A stretch of DNA of 64,000 nt from Cytophagaceae bacterium (GTDB lineage: Bacteria > Bacteroidota > Bacteroidia > Cytophagales > Spirosomataceae). The translations under genes were made by a program, and so were the position numbers. The notes under the pieces were generated by a model. The model was not told where the DNA came from, ran no database searches, and worked only from the letters and a program-made list of their open reading frames with translations. Below are positions 17,255 to 26,957 of the stretch, piece after piece; positions within the stretch are counted from its first letter, which is position 1; every line of letters starts with the position of its first letter. The DNA is taken from positions 248,001 to 312,000 of the forward strand of contig JAIXWL010000001.1 in NCBI GenBank assembly GCA_027491315.1, in the 5' to 3' direction.

Positions 17255-17292
17255 GGCTTCGAGTACCTCAGCCACCGAATATTTACAAGTAG
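17255..17292. repeat. Second copy of the post-recJ repeat block
   Basis: GGCT, an 11-nt loop and AGCC (17255-17273) followed by ACCGAATATTTACAAG repeat the sequence found after recJ at 16387-16425. The copy starts about 10 bp after the membrane-protein stop codon. Confidence 0.55.
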
Positions 17293-17325
17293 GGTTAAAA
17301 TTCACAAGCTTAATTAGAACATAAT

Positions 17326-17690
17326 GCAGTCGACTTCGAAAGCCTCAGTCGACTGTGAGCCATTACATTTTGGCTTAGATACTCGAAGTTGGCTGAGGTG
17401 CTCGAAGCCAACTTTATCCAATATTCAACATTACAAATGTCGAACAGCAGAAATAAAACTACTGCAGTCGACTTCGAGAGCCTCAGTCGACTGTGAGCCA
17501 TTACATTTTGGCTGAGGTGCTCGAAGTTGGCTGAGGTGCTCGAAGCCAACTTTATCTAATGTTCGACATTACAAATGTCGAACAGCAGAAATAAAACTAC
17601 TGCAGTCGACTTCGAGAGCCTCAGTCGACTGTGAGCCATTACATTTTGGCTGAGGTATTCGAAGTTGGCTGAGGCTCTCGAAGCCAACTT
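17326..17690. repeat. Tandem array with 138-bp period, about 2.6 copies
   Basis: Units start at 17326, 17464 and 17602 with GCAGTCGACTTCGA. Each full unit holds three inverted repeats: AGTCGACT arms around an 11-nt loop, GTTGGCT/AGCCAAC arms around an 11-nt loop, and GTTCGACATT/AATGTCGAAC around ACA (slightly degenerate in the first unit). Copies 2 and 3 are almost identical. The array ends 3 bp before the stop codon of the convergent phosphoesterase gene, so it may also end transcripts from both sides. Confidence 0.85.
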
Positions 17691-17693
17691 CAC

Positions 17694-20117
17694 TCAATCC
17701 TTATCTTCTTCTTTTTTCTTTACCGGAAAAATAAAAGCAGCTCTTTTAGGCCCAGGAAATGGAATATTTCCTTTTAACCCATGCCAAAGCACTCGATTAA
17801 AGGCTACATCATTATTGGCATCTTCCTTGTCAAAATTGAATAATTCGGATTGTCTTTGCCATTCATTTCGAACCACATTTTTTTCCAATAAATTAATTTG
17901 AGGAATAATGGCTTTAAACTCAAATGGCTTTGCCACTGAATCAAAACTCCTCCACATAGGCGTTGCCGCGGCATCATATTGTGTCATAGGTGGTAAACCC
18001 AAAATCAACTCCATGGTTCTTAACATGGAGCTCGTGGTATACATCGTATGATCTACAAAATTACGTTTCACAAAACCTCCTGCCACATAAGCTGAACTGC
18101 GATGGGCATCCACATGGTCAGCTCCATTTTGGGCATCATCTTCCAAAATGAATACTGCTGTTTCATTCCAAATAGGGCTTTTTGCTAAAGTCTCGATTAA
18201 TTGACCCACCGCTAAATCATTGTCCGCTACGTGCGCATAAGGCGTTGGTCTTCCAATCCGCAATCCTTCTGTATGGTCATTTCCCATGCGTAATGAATTA
18301 AACTTAGGAACTCTATTTTCCTTAACCATTTGTTCGAATTCCTTCTTCCAAATAGACAAGCGCGTCGTATCTTGAATGGATAAATTATAACTAGGAAAAG
18401 TAGGGTGAAAATGATTATTCAATACTGGAATATTCGCCTTTCCATTGGACACAAATTCACCATAAGTTCTAAATGAAACTCCATAACGGTTACACTGATC
18501 CCAAATATATCCATTCTTATTTTGAGAAACACTTCGCTCCGCTTCTCCATATATTCCGCCTCCACGGCCTCCATAGCTTGTAGGCCAACTTTTCTCCATG
18601 TAATCGGTAGCATAAGCTCCCATGGTCCAATGGTGACCATCCGCACTTACTTCGGCATCTACATAAAAATTATCTAACAAAACGAATGATTCCGCAATGG
18701 CATGTTGATTTGGTGTATATTTTCTTCCAAAAAGCAATAAAGTGGTATCTCCATTTCCACCTTTCACATCAGCCAAAACTTGATCATAGGTCCGATTCTC
18801 TTTAATGACATAAAACACATACTTAATGGGAGACTTTTGCCCAGCCTTCATGGGAATAGGGAAAGTTGGAGCCTGCTGATCTACCAAGTCGGATTTATCA
18901 GGCTGATACGCTGAGTTTCGATAGGCTGCCTTCGTATAAACAGGTAATTCATTTGCTTTGGGACTCGGAATGACACTCATCGATCCTTTAAACATAGAAC
19001 CAATATATTGTACTTCCTTCGGTGCATTGGAATCTCCAGCGTGTAAATTCACTTCTTCACCTTTACGAATAGGTCTTGGCCCATAAGGATTAGCCATGGA
19101 GGTATTCCCCTTTCCATTAATAACCCAAATTTGATTTTGAATTACTTTAACATTGCTTGGATACCATCCCACAGGAATAAATCCCTTCGCTTGACTCTTT
19201 CCCGGATTACTTACATCAAAAACAGCAAGGCAATTATTATCCGCATTAGCTATGTATACATAATTATTTTTTGGATCTATAGCTAAGCCATTTGTGGTGG
19301 AGCCTGCAGGAGAATTAGGATATAAAGCTACATCCAAGGTTTCTATTACTTTTTGTGATTTTAAATCAATCACCGAGACACTGTTGTCATTAGCATTGCA
19401 AACCAATAAAGACTTCCCGTTGGGATGAAGGACCATTTCATTTGGATTATCTCCAACCTCAATGGACTTTTTCCAAAGATTGGTTTTTAAATCGAATACC
19501 AAAACCTGGTTACATCCCCAACATGAAACATACAATTCGTTTTTGGTTGGACTTAACACACACATATAAGCCTCTCCATCCATCCCAAATTGTTGAATCA
19601 CCTGGTTACTTTTCACATCAATGATGTATAAACTCCGATTATCTCTTGTGACAACATATAATCTTTGACGAAGATCATCAAAGGCTAAACCCGATGGGGC
19701 TATTCGATTAGGCCAAGCATCTCCTAACTTAATTTCTCCTAACAAGCTCAATTTGCCGGCACCTACTCCTAAGCGAAGTATTTTATTATCATGCCCGCCT
19801 GATACAAATAGCTGGGAGTCATCTGAATTAAAGGCCAAACCATACCAAGCCTTTGCCACAATCATAGAATCAACTACTTGTTGCTTGGCAATATCAATAA
19901 GGTATACGCTGTGTTTACTTTGCCCATTATTGGAGACTGCAGCCCATTTTTTGGAATGACTAATTACCATATTGAGAGGTAAATCCCCTAATGGAAATGA
20001 TTTTCCTGCTGGACTTAACTTCCAGCCATTGGGTAAAGAAACGGTTGCACCTAAATGCTGGGCATAAGATAGGTAGGAAAGGCATAATATGCCTAAAAGC
20101 AAACAAAGCTTTTTCAT
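17694..20117 (-). CDS. Secreted YncE-like beta-propeller/alkaline-phosphatase-family phosphoesterase fusion
   Basis: An 807-residue exported protein. Residues 1-19 are a signal peptide ending in SYAQ. Residues about 40-400 form a YVTN/YncE-type beta-propeller, with repeated blocks such as NRSLYIIDVKSNQVI and NSVSVIDLKSQKVIE. From about 440 to 790 there is a phosphoesterase domain (PF04185-like) with YVIKENRTYDQVLAD, the metal-site segment SADGHHWTMG and ILEDDAQNGADHVDAHR. Such fusions are common in Bacteroidota, but the substrate is not established; phospholipase-C-like or acid-phosphatase activity is expected. It is monocistronic and its 3' end abuts the repeat array. Confidence 0.85.
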   Translation of the reverse strand: MKKLCLLLGILCLSYLSYAQHLGATVSLPNGWKLSPAGKSFPLGDLPLNMVISHSKKWAAVSNNGQSKHSVYLIDIAKQQVVDSMIVAKAWYGLAFNSDDSQLFVSGGHDNKILRLGVGAGKLSLLGEIKLGDAWPNRIAPSGLAFDDLRQRLYVVTRDNRSLYIIDVKSNQVIQQFGMDGEAYMCVLSPTKNELYVSCWGCNQVLVFDLKTNLWKKSIEVGDNPNEMVLHPNGKSLLVCNANDNSVSVIDLKSQKVIETLDVALYPNSPAGSTTNGLAIDPKNNYVYIANADNNCLAVFDVSNPGKSQAKGFIPVGWYPSNVKVIQNQIWVINGKGNTSMANPYGPRPIRKGEEVNLHAGDSNAPKEVQYIGSMFKGSMSVIPSPKANELPVYTKAAYRNSAYQPDKSDLVDQQAPTFPIPMKAGQKSPIKYVFYVIKENRTYDQVLADVKGGNGDTTLLLFGRKYTPNQHAIAESFVLLDNFYVDAEVSADGHHWTMGAYATDYMEKSWPTSYGGRGGGIYGEAERSVSQNKNGYIWDQCNRYGVSFRTYGEFVSNGKANIPVLNNHFHPTFPSYNLSIQDTTRLSIWKKEFEQMVKENRVPKFNSLRMGNDHTEGLRIGRPTPYAHVADNDLAVGQLIETLAKSPIWNETAVFILEDDAQNGADHVDAHRSSAYVAGGFVKRNFVDHTMYTTSSMLRTMELILGLPPMTQYDAAATPMWRSFDSVAKPFEFKAIIPQINLLEKNVVRNEWQRQSELFNFDKEDANNDVAFNRVLWHGLKGNIPFPGPKRAAFIFPVKKKEEDKD

Positions 20118-20221
20118 AGTTGAAGTGAGGTTTATACGAGCAAGATAAGGTAAGTCCCTAGTAATACCAATAGGTATGTGTAAAGACCTTGTTAAATATG
20201 CCTAAATCCCTCTATTTCAAG

Positions 20222-20878
20222 CTACAAGCTTATCCTTATAAAAGCACCTGTATTCAATTTTTCAGCCTTGAACGGTCCATAATAATCGAAGTTCATTCCG
20301 AGGCCATAGGTAAACTTTTGGCGACTTATACCCGCCCGAAATTGATATCCGCTACGGGCATGTATTCCCCCTTCAATCACTTGATTATACAAAACTTGGG
20401 CTCTCGTATACAGTCGGGTTTTAGGACTAAGCACAGGTTTGAATTCTACTAAACTCACAACCTCCATATTTGTGGTTGGTAAAAAACAAATATTGGGGGA
20501 TACCAAAAGCAACCAGGTTGGATTGGCTTTAAAATATTGTACTCCCAATATGGGTACTAATCCCAATTTAAAATGCCACTGTGCTCCAGCACCGGCCTTA
20601 AAATTGCTTCCTAAATCATAATTAATAGAATTTACGACTACAATCTCCGTTTCTTCATTTTTATTATGATAATCCACAGCGCCATTAGTCACGTTGAAAA
20701 AGGAGAATTTTCCCTTGGCATCGATGGGTTTATTGAGTATCAACTGGAAGTTCATGCGGTTATTTCCAAACATTACCTCTACAGGAATGGGAGCGGGTGG
20801 TGGACCAACTTGCTGAGCAATTAAGGAACTACTTCCCATGAGTAAAATTCCTAAAAATAATAAAAGACCATTTTTCAT
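20222..20878 (-). CDS. Predicted outer-membrane beta-barrel protein, unknown function
   Basis: I chose ATG at 20878 because it yields a clean signal peptide of about 21 residues ending SLIAQQ; an upstream in-frame start would add 20 residues lacking export features. The mature part of the 218-residue protein has alternating hydrophobic/polar strands and ends with an aromatic-rich segment and a final ISL, consistent with a small barrel. I do not recognise a named family. It lies downstream of the SusCD/cytochrome operon, 102 bp away on the same strand, so it could be cotranscribed, but this is not shown. Confidence 0.55.
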   Translation of the reverse strand: MKNGLLLFLGILLMGSSSLIAQQVGPPPAPIPVEVMFGNNRMNFQLILNKPIDAKGKFSFFNVTNGAVDYHNKNEETEIVVVNSINYDLGSNFKAGAGAQWHFKLGLVPILGVQYFKANPTWLLLVSPNICFLPTTNMEVVSLVEFKPVLSPKTRLYTRAQVLYNQVIEGGIHARSGYQFRAGISRQKFTYGLGMNFDYYGPFKAEKLNTGAFIRISL

Positions 20879-20980
20879 GGCGACAAATATAAAAAGGAAA
20901 AATGGGCAGTGAACTATATTCGGCCAACGAACAAGCATAAAGCGACAAAAACCAGAAATTAGCAGGATGAAATGGAATAA

Positions 20981-23152
20981 CTAATTGAAAAACATCTCGT
21001 CAACCAAAAATAAGGCTCGTTTATCTTTTGCGGGATGCCAACCAGGAATTTTCTCCAGTGGCTTAGCCACTATTTTGATGTATTTAACGTTGGCTGTTTT
21101 GAATTTTGTCCCAATCAAAGGAAGGGTATGCGGAAAATTTTCCTTAGGAATAATGGGTTTAAACTTGGTAATAAGCTTCCATTGATTCTCCACACTTGCC
21201 CCCCAAACTTCCACCAATTCCGGAGGGAAAATCCCCGTTTGAGTTTCAACCATGATCCTTAACTCTACCGAGGAAAGTGGAATGGCTTGTTTGAACATGG
21301 ACACTAATACTAAGTCATTATTTCTAACTCCCGCCCAATTATTTGCCCAAGCTGGACTATTGGCATTAAAAGTACCCAATCTACCATCAAAAAATGTTTT
21401 GGCACCCGCGGCTTGATGAACTCGGTTGAGTGGAGTCAATAAAACGGCACTATCAGGTTTAAAATGACCACGATAAAAATCAAAAATAGCCTCATCACTA
21501 CCTTTCCATCCCGGTTTAAAGGCCCTCGCCCGAATAGACGTATTCTGATTCAATCGTAAATTTCCAGCAAATACAGGCGACTGTGCGCTATCTGGTATAC
21601 TACCATCGGTGGTATATCGGATTTCCACTCCTTTAATCGGATGACCTAGCTGGGCCATGATAAACTCATCAAAAATGGTAGATGGATTTTTTACTTGAGG
21701 GGGATTAAGTTTCAATGGATTGCTTCCATCATCTTGGAATCCTCCTATGACTTGAATTCCTTTTACCTGTTTTTGAAGTATTTGAATATCTTCTCGACTC
21801 AACCCAGCATCCCAAACATAGACCTTCTTTAGGTTAGGGATGGCTTTCAAGGAATTAGCCAAGCCTGCTGCTTTTAACTTAGTTCCGGAAAGGGATAAAA
21901 CCATTAATTCTTTTAATCCATTCAATTCTTTCAATCCCGCTTCCGTGATATCGGTAAAATTCAGGTTTAACGTATGAAGGTGTTCTAGATCTTTTAAATA
22001 TGCCAAATCAGAATTCTGCACAGGCATTTTAGCGAGACTTAAGGTAACTACTTGTTCTTTGATCTCTTTAAGCTCCTCTAATTTTTGGGCTTTATATTGA
22101 GCCTTATTAAAAAAATTAACCGATAAAGCTGGCGAATCTTTAGCAAATAACATTATGGTTCGATACTCATTGGAAAGCTTTTGAATAGTCTCTTCATCTG
22201 CTTCTGGGAAATCATACACTTCTTCTTGCGGGCCAGCCGAAGCAAGAAGTTTAGTTGAAAATATCCGTAAAGAATCATTGGAGGCTAAATCCACCACTTT
22301 TTTAGTGAAGGAGGCTTTTTCCTTAACCCACCAAGTTAATAATTGCAATTCATCATCGCTTAACTGTGGCCTCCCGATTGGCGGCATATGTTTTTTGTCG
22401 TCTATGGACAAATGGGCACGCTGAATCAATAAACTCAATTCCGGCTTTCCGGCTACCCAAAGTGGTCCTGTTTTACCTCCCTTAGCCATGGACTTCGCAT
22501 CCGTTAATAAAAGCTCTCCTTTGATTTTATCTGGATTATGGCAAGCCACACATTTCTTTTCTAGAATAGGTTGTACTACATCTTGAAATACGACTGCTTC
22601 TTCCAAGGGCACTGATTGACTTTTAATCAAAGGCTCTAGGACAAAGTTTCCTCCATGAGTAAGATTCCCTCCAAAATGGCCCACTAAAACGAGCAGCAAG
22701 GCCATACCAATCGAAGTACTCTTGGCTATAGTGGCTTGATACCAATTCTTATTTCGAATCCAATATATCAGAGCTGCCAACACATAGGTGCTTACACCCA
22801 ACCAGCGATGCCAATATAAATCTCCTCCTCCGTAGCCAGGCTCTTTGGCAAGGAAAATACCCATAATAACCGTTATTCCAGCACTTAAGGCCCCAACAAG
22901 CAGCAGGTATTCTGTCAACTGAAGATAGGTCTTGTTTTCATGTAAGCTAGCTTGAAAACGGAAAAATTCCATGAACATAGCCAGTAATAACAAGACAATG
23001 GGGAAATGCAGAAGAAGTGTGTGCAGTCGACCGATTGGTTGCAAATACACCGGGATTTTTAATTCACTTTCGAATACCAGTAAAAAGCCTACAAAGAAAA
23101 AAGAGGCTAATAATATCTGTTCAAATATACCGGTAAGCTTACTGTTCTTCAT
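20981..23152 (-). CDS. Membrane-anchored DUF2231/cytochrome c/LRR/chitobiase-C-like fusion protein
   Basis: About 723 residues from ATG 23152 (a GTG three codons earlier is possible). Order of parts: a DUF2231-like block with four membrane helices (about 10-165); a planctomycete-type cytochrome c domain with heme motif CVACH (C201, C204, H205) and the downstream methionine in MPPIGRPQL; two or three leucine-rich repeats (about 365-445, LEHLHTLNLNFTDITEAGL); a chitobiase/hexosaminidase C-terminal-like domain (VEIRYTTDGSIPDSAQ, about 505-560); and a C-terminal beta region. This implies an inner-membrane electron carrier with a periplasmic binding module. It ends the operon, starting 9 bp after the DUF1501 stop. 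Confidence 0.8.
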   Translation of the reverse strand: MKNSKLTGIFEQILLASFFFVGFLLVFESELKIPVYLQPIGRLHTLLLHFPIVLLLLAMFMEFFRFQASLHENKTYLQLTEYLLLVGALSAGITVIMGIFLAKEPGYGGGDLYWHRWLGVSTYVLAALIYWIRNKNWYQATIAKSTSIGMALLLVLVGHFGGNLTHGGNFVLEPLIKSQSVPLEEAVVFQDVVQPILEKKCVACHNPDKIKGELLLTDAKSMAKGGKTGPLWVAGKPELSLLIQRAHLSIDDKKHMPPIGRPQLSDDELQLLTWWVKEKASFTKKVVDLASNDSLRIFSTKLLASAGPQEEVYDFPEADEETIQKLSNEYRTIMLFAKDSPALSVNFFNKAQYKAQKLEELKEIKEQVVTLSLAKMPVQNSDLAYLKDLEHLHTLNLNFTDITEAGLKELNGLKELMVLSLSGTKLKAAGLANSLKAIPNLKKVYVWDAGLSREDIQILQKQVKGIQVIGGFQDDGSNPLKLNPPQVKNPSTIFDEFIMAQLGHPIKGVEIRYTTDGSIPDSAQSPVFAGNLRLNQNTSIRARAFKPGWKGSDEAIFDFYRGHFKPDSAVLLTPLNRVHQAAGAKTFFDGRLGTFNANSPAWANNWAGVRNNDLVLVSMFKQAIPLSSVELRIMVETQTGIFPPELVEVWGASVENQWKLITKFKPIIPKENFPHTLPLIGTKFKTANVKYIKIVAKPLEKIPGWHPAKDKRALFLVDEMFFN

Positions 23153-23161
23153 ATAAAGCAC

Positions 23162-24619
23162 TTAACTAATGATATCTCGAACCACTTTTCCTGATACATC
23201 AGTTAAACGGAACCTACGACCCATATGTTTATAGACTAATTTTTCATGATCTAAGCCCAATTGATTCAATACAGTTGCTTGAAAATCATGTACATGGACT
23301 GGATTTTTTTGAACGTTATAGCCCAATTCGTCCGTTTCACCATATACCATACCAGGCTTAATGCCACCGCCGGCCATCCAAATACTGAAACAGCGTGGAT
23401 GGTGATCTCGACCATAATTTTCAATAGTCAATTTACCTTGACTGTAGCAAGTACGGCCAAACTCTCCGCCCCAAATGACTAATGTTTCATCCAACAATCC
23501 TCGTTGCTTTAAATCAGTAATTAAGGCTGCAGATGCTTGATCTGTATCTTTCGCCTGACTTTGAATTTCAAAAGGCAGATTTCCATGTTGATCCCAACCT
23601 TGGTGATATAACTGTACAAAACGTACCCCATTTTCAGAGAGTTTTCTAGCTAAAAGGCAGTTCGCCGCAAAGGTTCCAGGAACCAAACAGTCTGGACCGT
23701 ATAATTTGATGATATCATCCGACTCTTTCGACAAATCCATCACCTCAGGAACGGCGGTTTGCATGCGGTAAGCCATTTCATACTGCTTGACTTTGGCAGA
23801 AATTTCTGGATCTCCAAACTCTTGGTATGACAAATCATTGAGTTCCGCTAAATGGTCTAGCATCTCTCTTCTTTCTTTGCGACCCATGCCTTCTGGATCT
23901 CTCAGGTATAAAACAGGATCCTCTCCTTTGCTAAATTGTACTCCTTGGTGAATGGAGTCTAAGAAACCATTGGACCACAATTTTGAATATACCCCTTGCC
24001 CATTACCAATGCCACGTGAAAGTAATACAGTAAAGTCAGGTAAATTTTTATTCTCGTTTCCTAAACCATAACTCAACCAAGAACCCATACTAGGACGGTT
24101 TCCCTGCTGAGAACCCGTCTGAAAAAAGGTCAAGGCAGGGTCATGGTTGATAGCTTCTGTATACATGGACCGTATGATGCAAATATCATCTACAATCTTA
24201 GATGTATAAGGCATAATATCACTTATCCAAGCTCCCGATTGTCCATATTGTTTGAAATTTGTAAAGGAAGGCGCCAAAGGAAAACTTGCCTGATTGGCCG
24301 TCATTCCCGTCAAACGCTGCGAACCTCGTACAGAAGCAGGAAGATCTAAACCCATCATATCACAAAGTTTGGGCTTGTAATCAAAAGTCTCTAACTGAGA
24401 GGGTGCCCCATTTTGAAATAGGTAAATTACCCGTTTTGCTTTCGGGGCAAAATGAGGAATACCGGGTGTAAAATCTGCTCCATCTTGGTCGCCACCATTT
24501 AATAAACTAGGGACCAAAAGGGAGCCCAAGGCCACACTTCCTAGCCCTAGACTCATCGTAGATAAGAATCTTCTCCGATTAAAACTTAGCCCGTGTTCTA
24601 ATATCTCTTTTTCTAACAT
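23162..24619 (-). CDS. DUF1501 protein, copy B (Tat-exported, sulfatase/phosphatase-like fold)
   Basis: A 485-residue exported protein. A twin-arginine signal (NRRRFLSTMSLG, residues 14-25) precedes the DUF1501 domain. That family belongs to the alkaline-phosphatase-like superfamily and contains many planctomycete proteins. Visible landmarks are YLFQNGAPSQLETFDYK, LYHQGWDQHG, and VIWGGEFGRTCYSQG near the C-terminus. Substrate and reaction are not known for the family. It follows the 777-residue cytochrome protein by 4 bp and precedes the DUF2231 fusion. It is paralogous to the gene at 26957-28393. Confidence 0.87.
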   Translation of the reverse strand: MLEKEILEHGLSFNRRRFLSTMSLGLGSVALGSLLVPSLLNGGDQDGADFTPGIPHFAPKAKRVIYLFQNGAPSQLETFDYKPKLCDMMGLDLPASVRGSQRLTGMTANQASFPLAPSFTNFKQYGQSGAWISDIMPYTSKIVDDICIIRSMYTEAINHDPALTFFQTGSQQGNRPSMGSWLSYGLGNENKNLPDFTVLLSRGIGNGQGVYSKLWSNGFLDSIHQGVQFSKGEDPVLYLRDPEGMGRKERREMLDHLAELNDLSYQEFGDPEISAKVKQYEMAYRMQTAVPEVMDLSKESDDIIKLYGPDCLVPGTFAANCLLARKLSENGVRFVQLYHQGWDQHGNLPFEIQSQAKDTDQASAALITDLKQRGLLDETLVIWGGEFGRTCYSQGKLTIENYGRDHHPRCFSIWMAGGGIKPGMVYGETDELGYNVQKNPVHVHDFQATVLNQLGLDHEKLVYKHMGRRFRLTDVSGKVVRDIIS

Positions 24620-24623
24620 CAGC

Positions 24624-26957
24624 TTAGGTTCTAGTAATGGTTTCCTCTAAATTATAAATGGTATTAACCACACGCATTAAGGCCGCTAACAGTTGTCTAT
24701 CTACTTGATTAGGAATAGGATATTCCCCCACAGCCAATATTTTATTGGCTTGTTTCAAATTGATTTTCTTCAACTCTTTGCTATAATAAGTGGTCAAAAT
24801 AGTCAATTCCTTATCCGTAGGTTTTCGACAAACAATCAATCGGAATGCTTTTTTGATTTTATCAGGAACCTGATTATTTTCTTGTAAAAGCTTTGCCGCT
24901 AAAACTCGTGAAGCTTCCAGCACGGTTGGGTCATTCATCATAACCAAAGCCTGTAAAGGGGTATTGGTTTTCAACCTTCTTACCTCACAAACATCGCGAT
25001 TACTCGCGTCAAAAATACTCATGGTGGGAGGAGGAACTGTTCTTTTAATTAAGGTATACATTCCCCGACGGTACAAACTAGCCCCATGGTCTTGAACATA
25101 CATAGACAATAAACCGCGGCCTGAAGTAGCACCCTCCCATAATCCAGGTGGTTGATATGGCTTCACACTAGGTCCACCTACCTGAGGTACTAACAGACCA
25201 CTGCTAGACAAAACCACATCGCGAATGAATTCAGCATTGATACGTGAACGAGAAGAACGAGACAAATAGATGTTCTCTGGATCTTTGGCTAATTTTTCTG
25301 GGCTGAGTTTGGCTGACTGACGATAAGTGGCTGACATCACCATTTGCTTGACTAGGCGTTTGATATTCCAGCCATGCTCCATGAAGTCTACTGCCAACCA
25401 ATCCAATAAGGCTGGATTAGTAGGTAATTCTCCTTGCATACCAAAATCTCCCGCCGTTTTCACAATACCCTTACCAAAAAACTCCTGCCACATTTGATTC
25501 ACAAAAACGCGTGATGTTAAAGGATTTTTTCTGTCAAATAACCATTTGGTTAAACCAAGCCTATTCTTAGGCAAATTTTTAGCAAATGGCAAAATAACAC
25601 TCGGCATGGCTGGTTGAACTACATCGCCAGGGACATCATAATTTCCCCTTTTTAAAATAGTGCTAACACGCGGGGTATCTAAATCACTCATAACCGACAC
25701 GATCAATCGGGATGTATCCTGTTTATTGATAAACTTCAAAATCCCTTTGACATCTTCATTACTGATTTCCATCAAAGGCTTTTTGGCATAGGTTTCTGGA
25801 CCACCTATCACCGACTCTATCCCTACTTCCTTTACATTATTAAAAAAGGCAAATGTCTGGTAATAATCTTTCTGTGTAATGGGGTCATATTTATGGTCAT
25901 GACAACGAGCACATTCCATGGTCACCCCTAAAAATGCTTTTCCAAATAAATCGCTTCGGTCGGCCACATAACTGACCCGATATTCCTCTTGAATGACGCC
26001 CCCTTCTTCCGTAATTTTATGATTACGGTTAAAACCCGTGGCCAATAATTGCTCCTTAGCTTGCGCAGGATTAGAAGTTGGTACTAAATCCCCTGCCAAT
26101 TGCCACGTAACAAACTGACTGTAAGGAATATTTTTGTTGAGTGCATGAATGACCCAATCTCTCCAAGGCCATTGAGTACGATAGCCATCATCTTGATAAC
26201 CATGTGAGTCGGCATAGCGCGCTAAGTCCAACCAATACACCGCCATCTTTTCACCATAACTTGGATTTCGCAATAACTCATCCACCATTTTTTCATAGGC
26301 CTTGGGTGAATTATCCGCCAAAAAACGATCCATTTGGCTAATGCTTGGAGGTAAGCCATTAAGATCCAACGCGACCCGCTTCAATAAACGCTCTTTGTCG
26401 GCTTCCTCATTCGGGCTTAGGTCTTTTTGCTCCAATTTATGAAGCACAAAATAATCAATCTCATTTTTTACCCAGTCCTTCTGATCTACCTCGGGAAGTG
26501 CGGGTTTTTTAGGCGCCACAAATGCCCAATGCTTTTCGTATTTAGCACCCTGTTTAATCCATTTTTCTATTAAGTCTATTTCCCTCGCAGAAAGCTTCAG
26601 ATGCGATGCTTTAGGGGGCATCATTTTGATGGTATCCTCGGTAGTGATACGAAGAAAAACTTCCGATAATTCTGGCTTTCCAGGTACTAAAGCATAAGCA
26701 TTCGGATGCTCTTTCAATGCCTTAAATACACTAACGGAATCGTCTAGTCGTAAACCGGCTTCTCGTTTGTTGGCATCTGGTCCGTGACAAGCAGAGCATT
26801 TATCAGAAAGAATAGGCCGTATATCAAAATTATAACTGACCAATTCGGGTATTGGCTCTTCCTTTACTTGAGAAGCGCTACTTGAAGAGCATGCATCTAA
26901 AGTCAGAACAAAACCAAGTGCCAAACAATACGTATAAAAAAGGTAAATTCCTTTCAT
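24624..26957 (-). CDS. PSD1-type cytochrome c/DUF1549/DUF1553 lipoprotein, copy B
   Basis: A 777-residue protein with a lipoprotein signal (LDAC, Cys23). A cytochrome c domain with CSACH (C54, C57, H58) and the MPPKASHLKLS segment is followed by DUF1549 (about 155-360), which carries a second heme-like motif CARCHDHKYDPI, and by DUF1553 (about 490-740, with NPLTSRVFVNQMWQ and TYRQSAKLSPE). This architecture is a planctomycete/Verrucomicrobia hallmark. Its reaction is unknown, although oxidative attack on glycans or electron transfer to a partner DUF1501 protein has been suggested from gene pairing. The start overlaps the upstream stop by one base (TAATG). Confidence 0.87.
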   Translation of the reverse strand: MKGIYLFYTYCLALGFVLTLDACSSSSASQVKEEPIPELVSYNFDIRPILSDKCSACHGPDANKREAGLRLDDSVSVFKALKEHPNAYALVPGKPELSEVFLRITTEDTIKMMPPKASHLKLSAREIDLIEKWIKQGAKYEKHWAFVAPKKPALPEVDQKDWVKNEIDYFVLHKLEQKDLSPNEEADKERLLKRVALDLNGLPPSISQMDRFLADNSPKAYEKMVDELLRNPSYGEKMAVYWLDLARYADSHGYQDDGYRTQWPWRDWVIHALNKNIPYSQFVTWQLAGDLVPTSNPAQAKEQLLATGFNRNHKITEEGGVIQEEYRVSYVADRSDLFGKAFLGVTMECARCHDHKYDPITQKDYYQTFAFFNNVKEVGIESVIGGPETYAKKPLMEISNEDVKGILKFINKQDTSRLIVSVMSDLDTPRVSTILKRGNYDVPGDVVQPAMPSVILPFAKNLPKNRLGLTKWLFDRKNPLTSRVFVNQMWQEFFGKGIVKTAGDFGMQGELPTNPALLDWLAVDFMEHGWNIKRLVKQMVMSATYRQSAKLSPEKLAKDPENIYLSRSSRSRINAEFIRDVVLSSSGLLVPQVGGPSVKPYQPPGLWEGATSGRGLLSMYVQDHGASLYRRGMYTLIKRTVPPPTMSIFDASNRDVCEVRRLKTNTPLQALVMMNDPTVLEASRVLAAKLLQENNQVPDKIKKAFRLIVCRKPTDKELTILTTYYSKELKKINLKQANKILAVGEYPIPNQVDRQLLAALMRVVNTIYNLEETITRT

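Noticed and set aside
17310-17549. Open frames inside the repeat array on both strands
   Set aside because: Their translations are periodic copies of the 138-bp unit, with no independent gene features.
17326-17690. Tandem repeat as a CRISPR array
   Set aside because: Units of 138 bp are near identical throughout with no unique spacers, and there are no cas genes.
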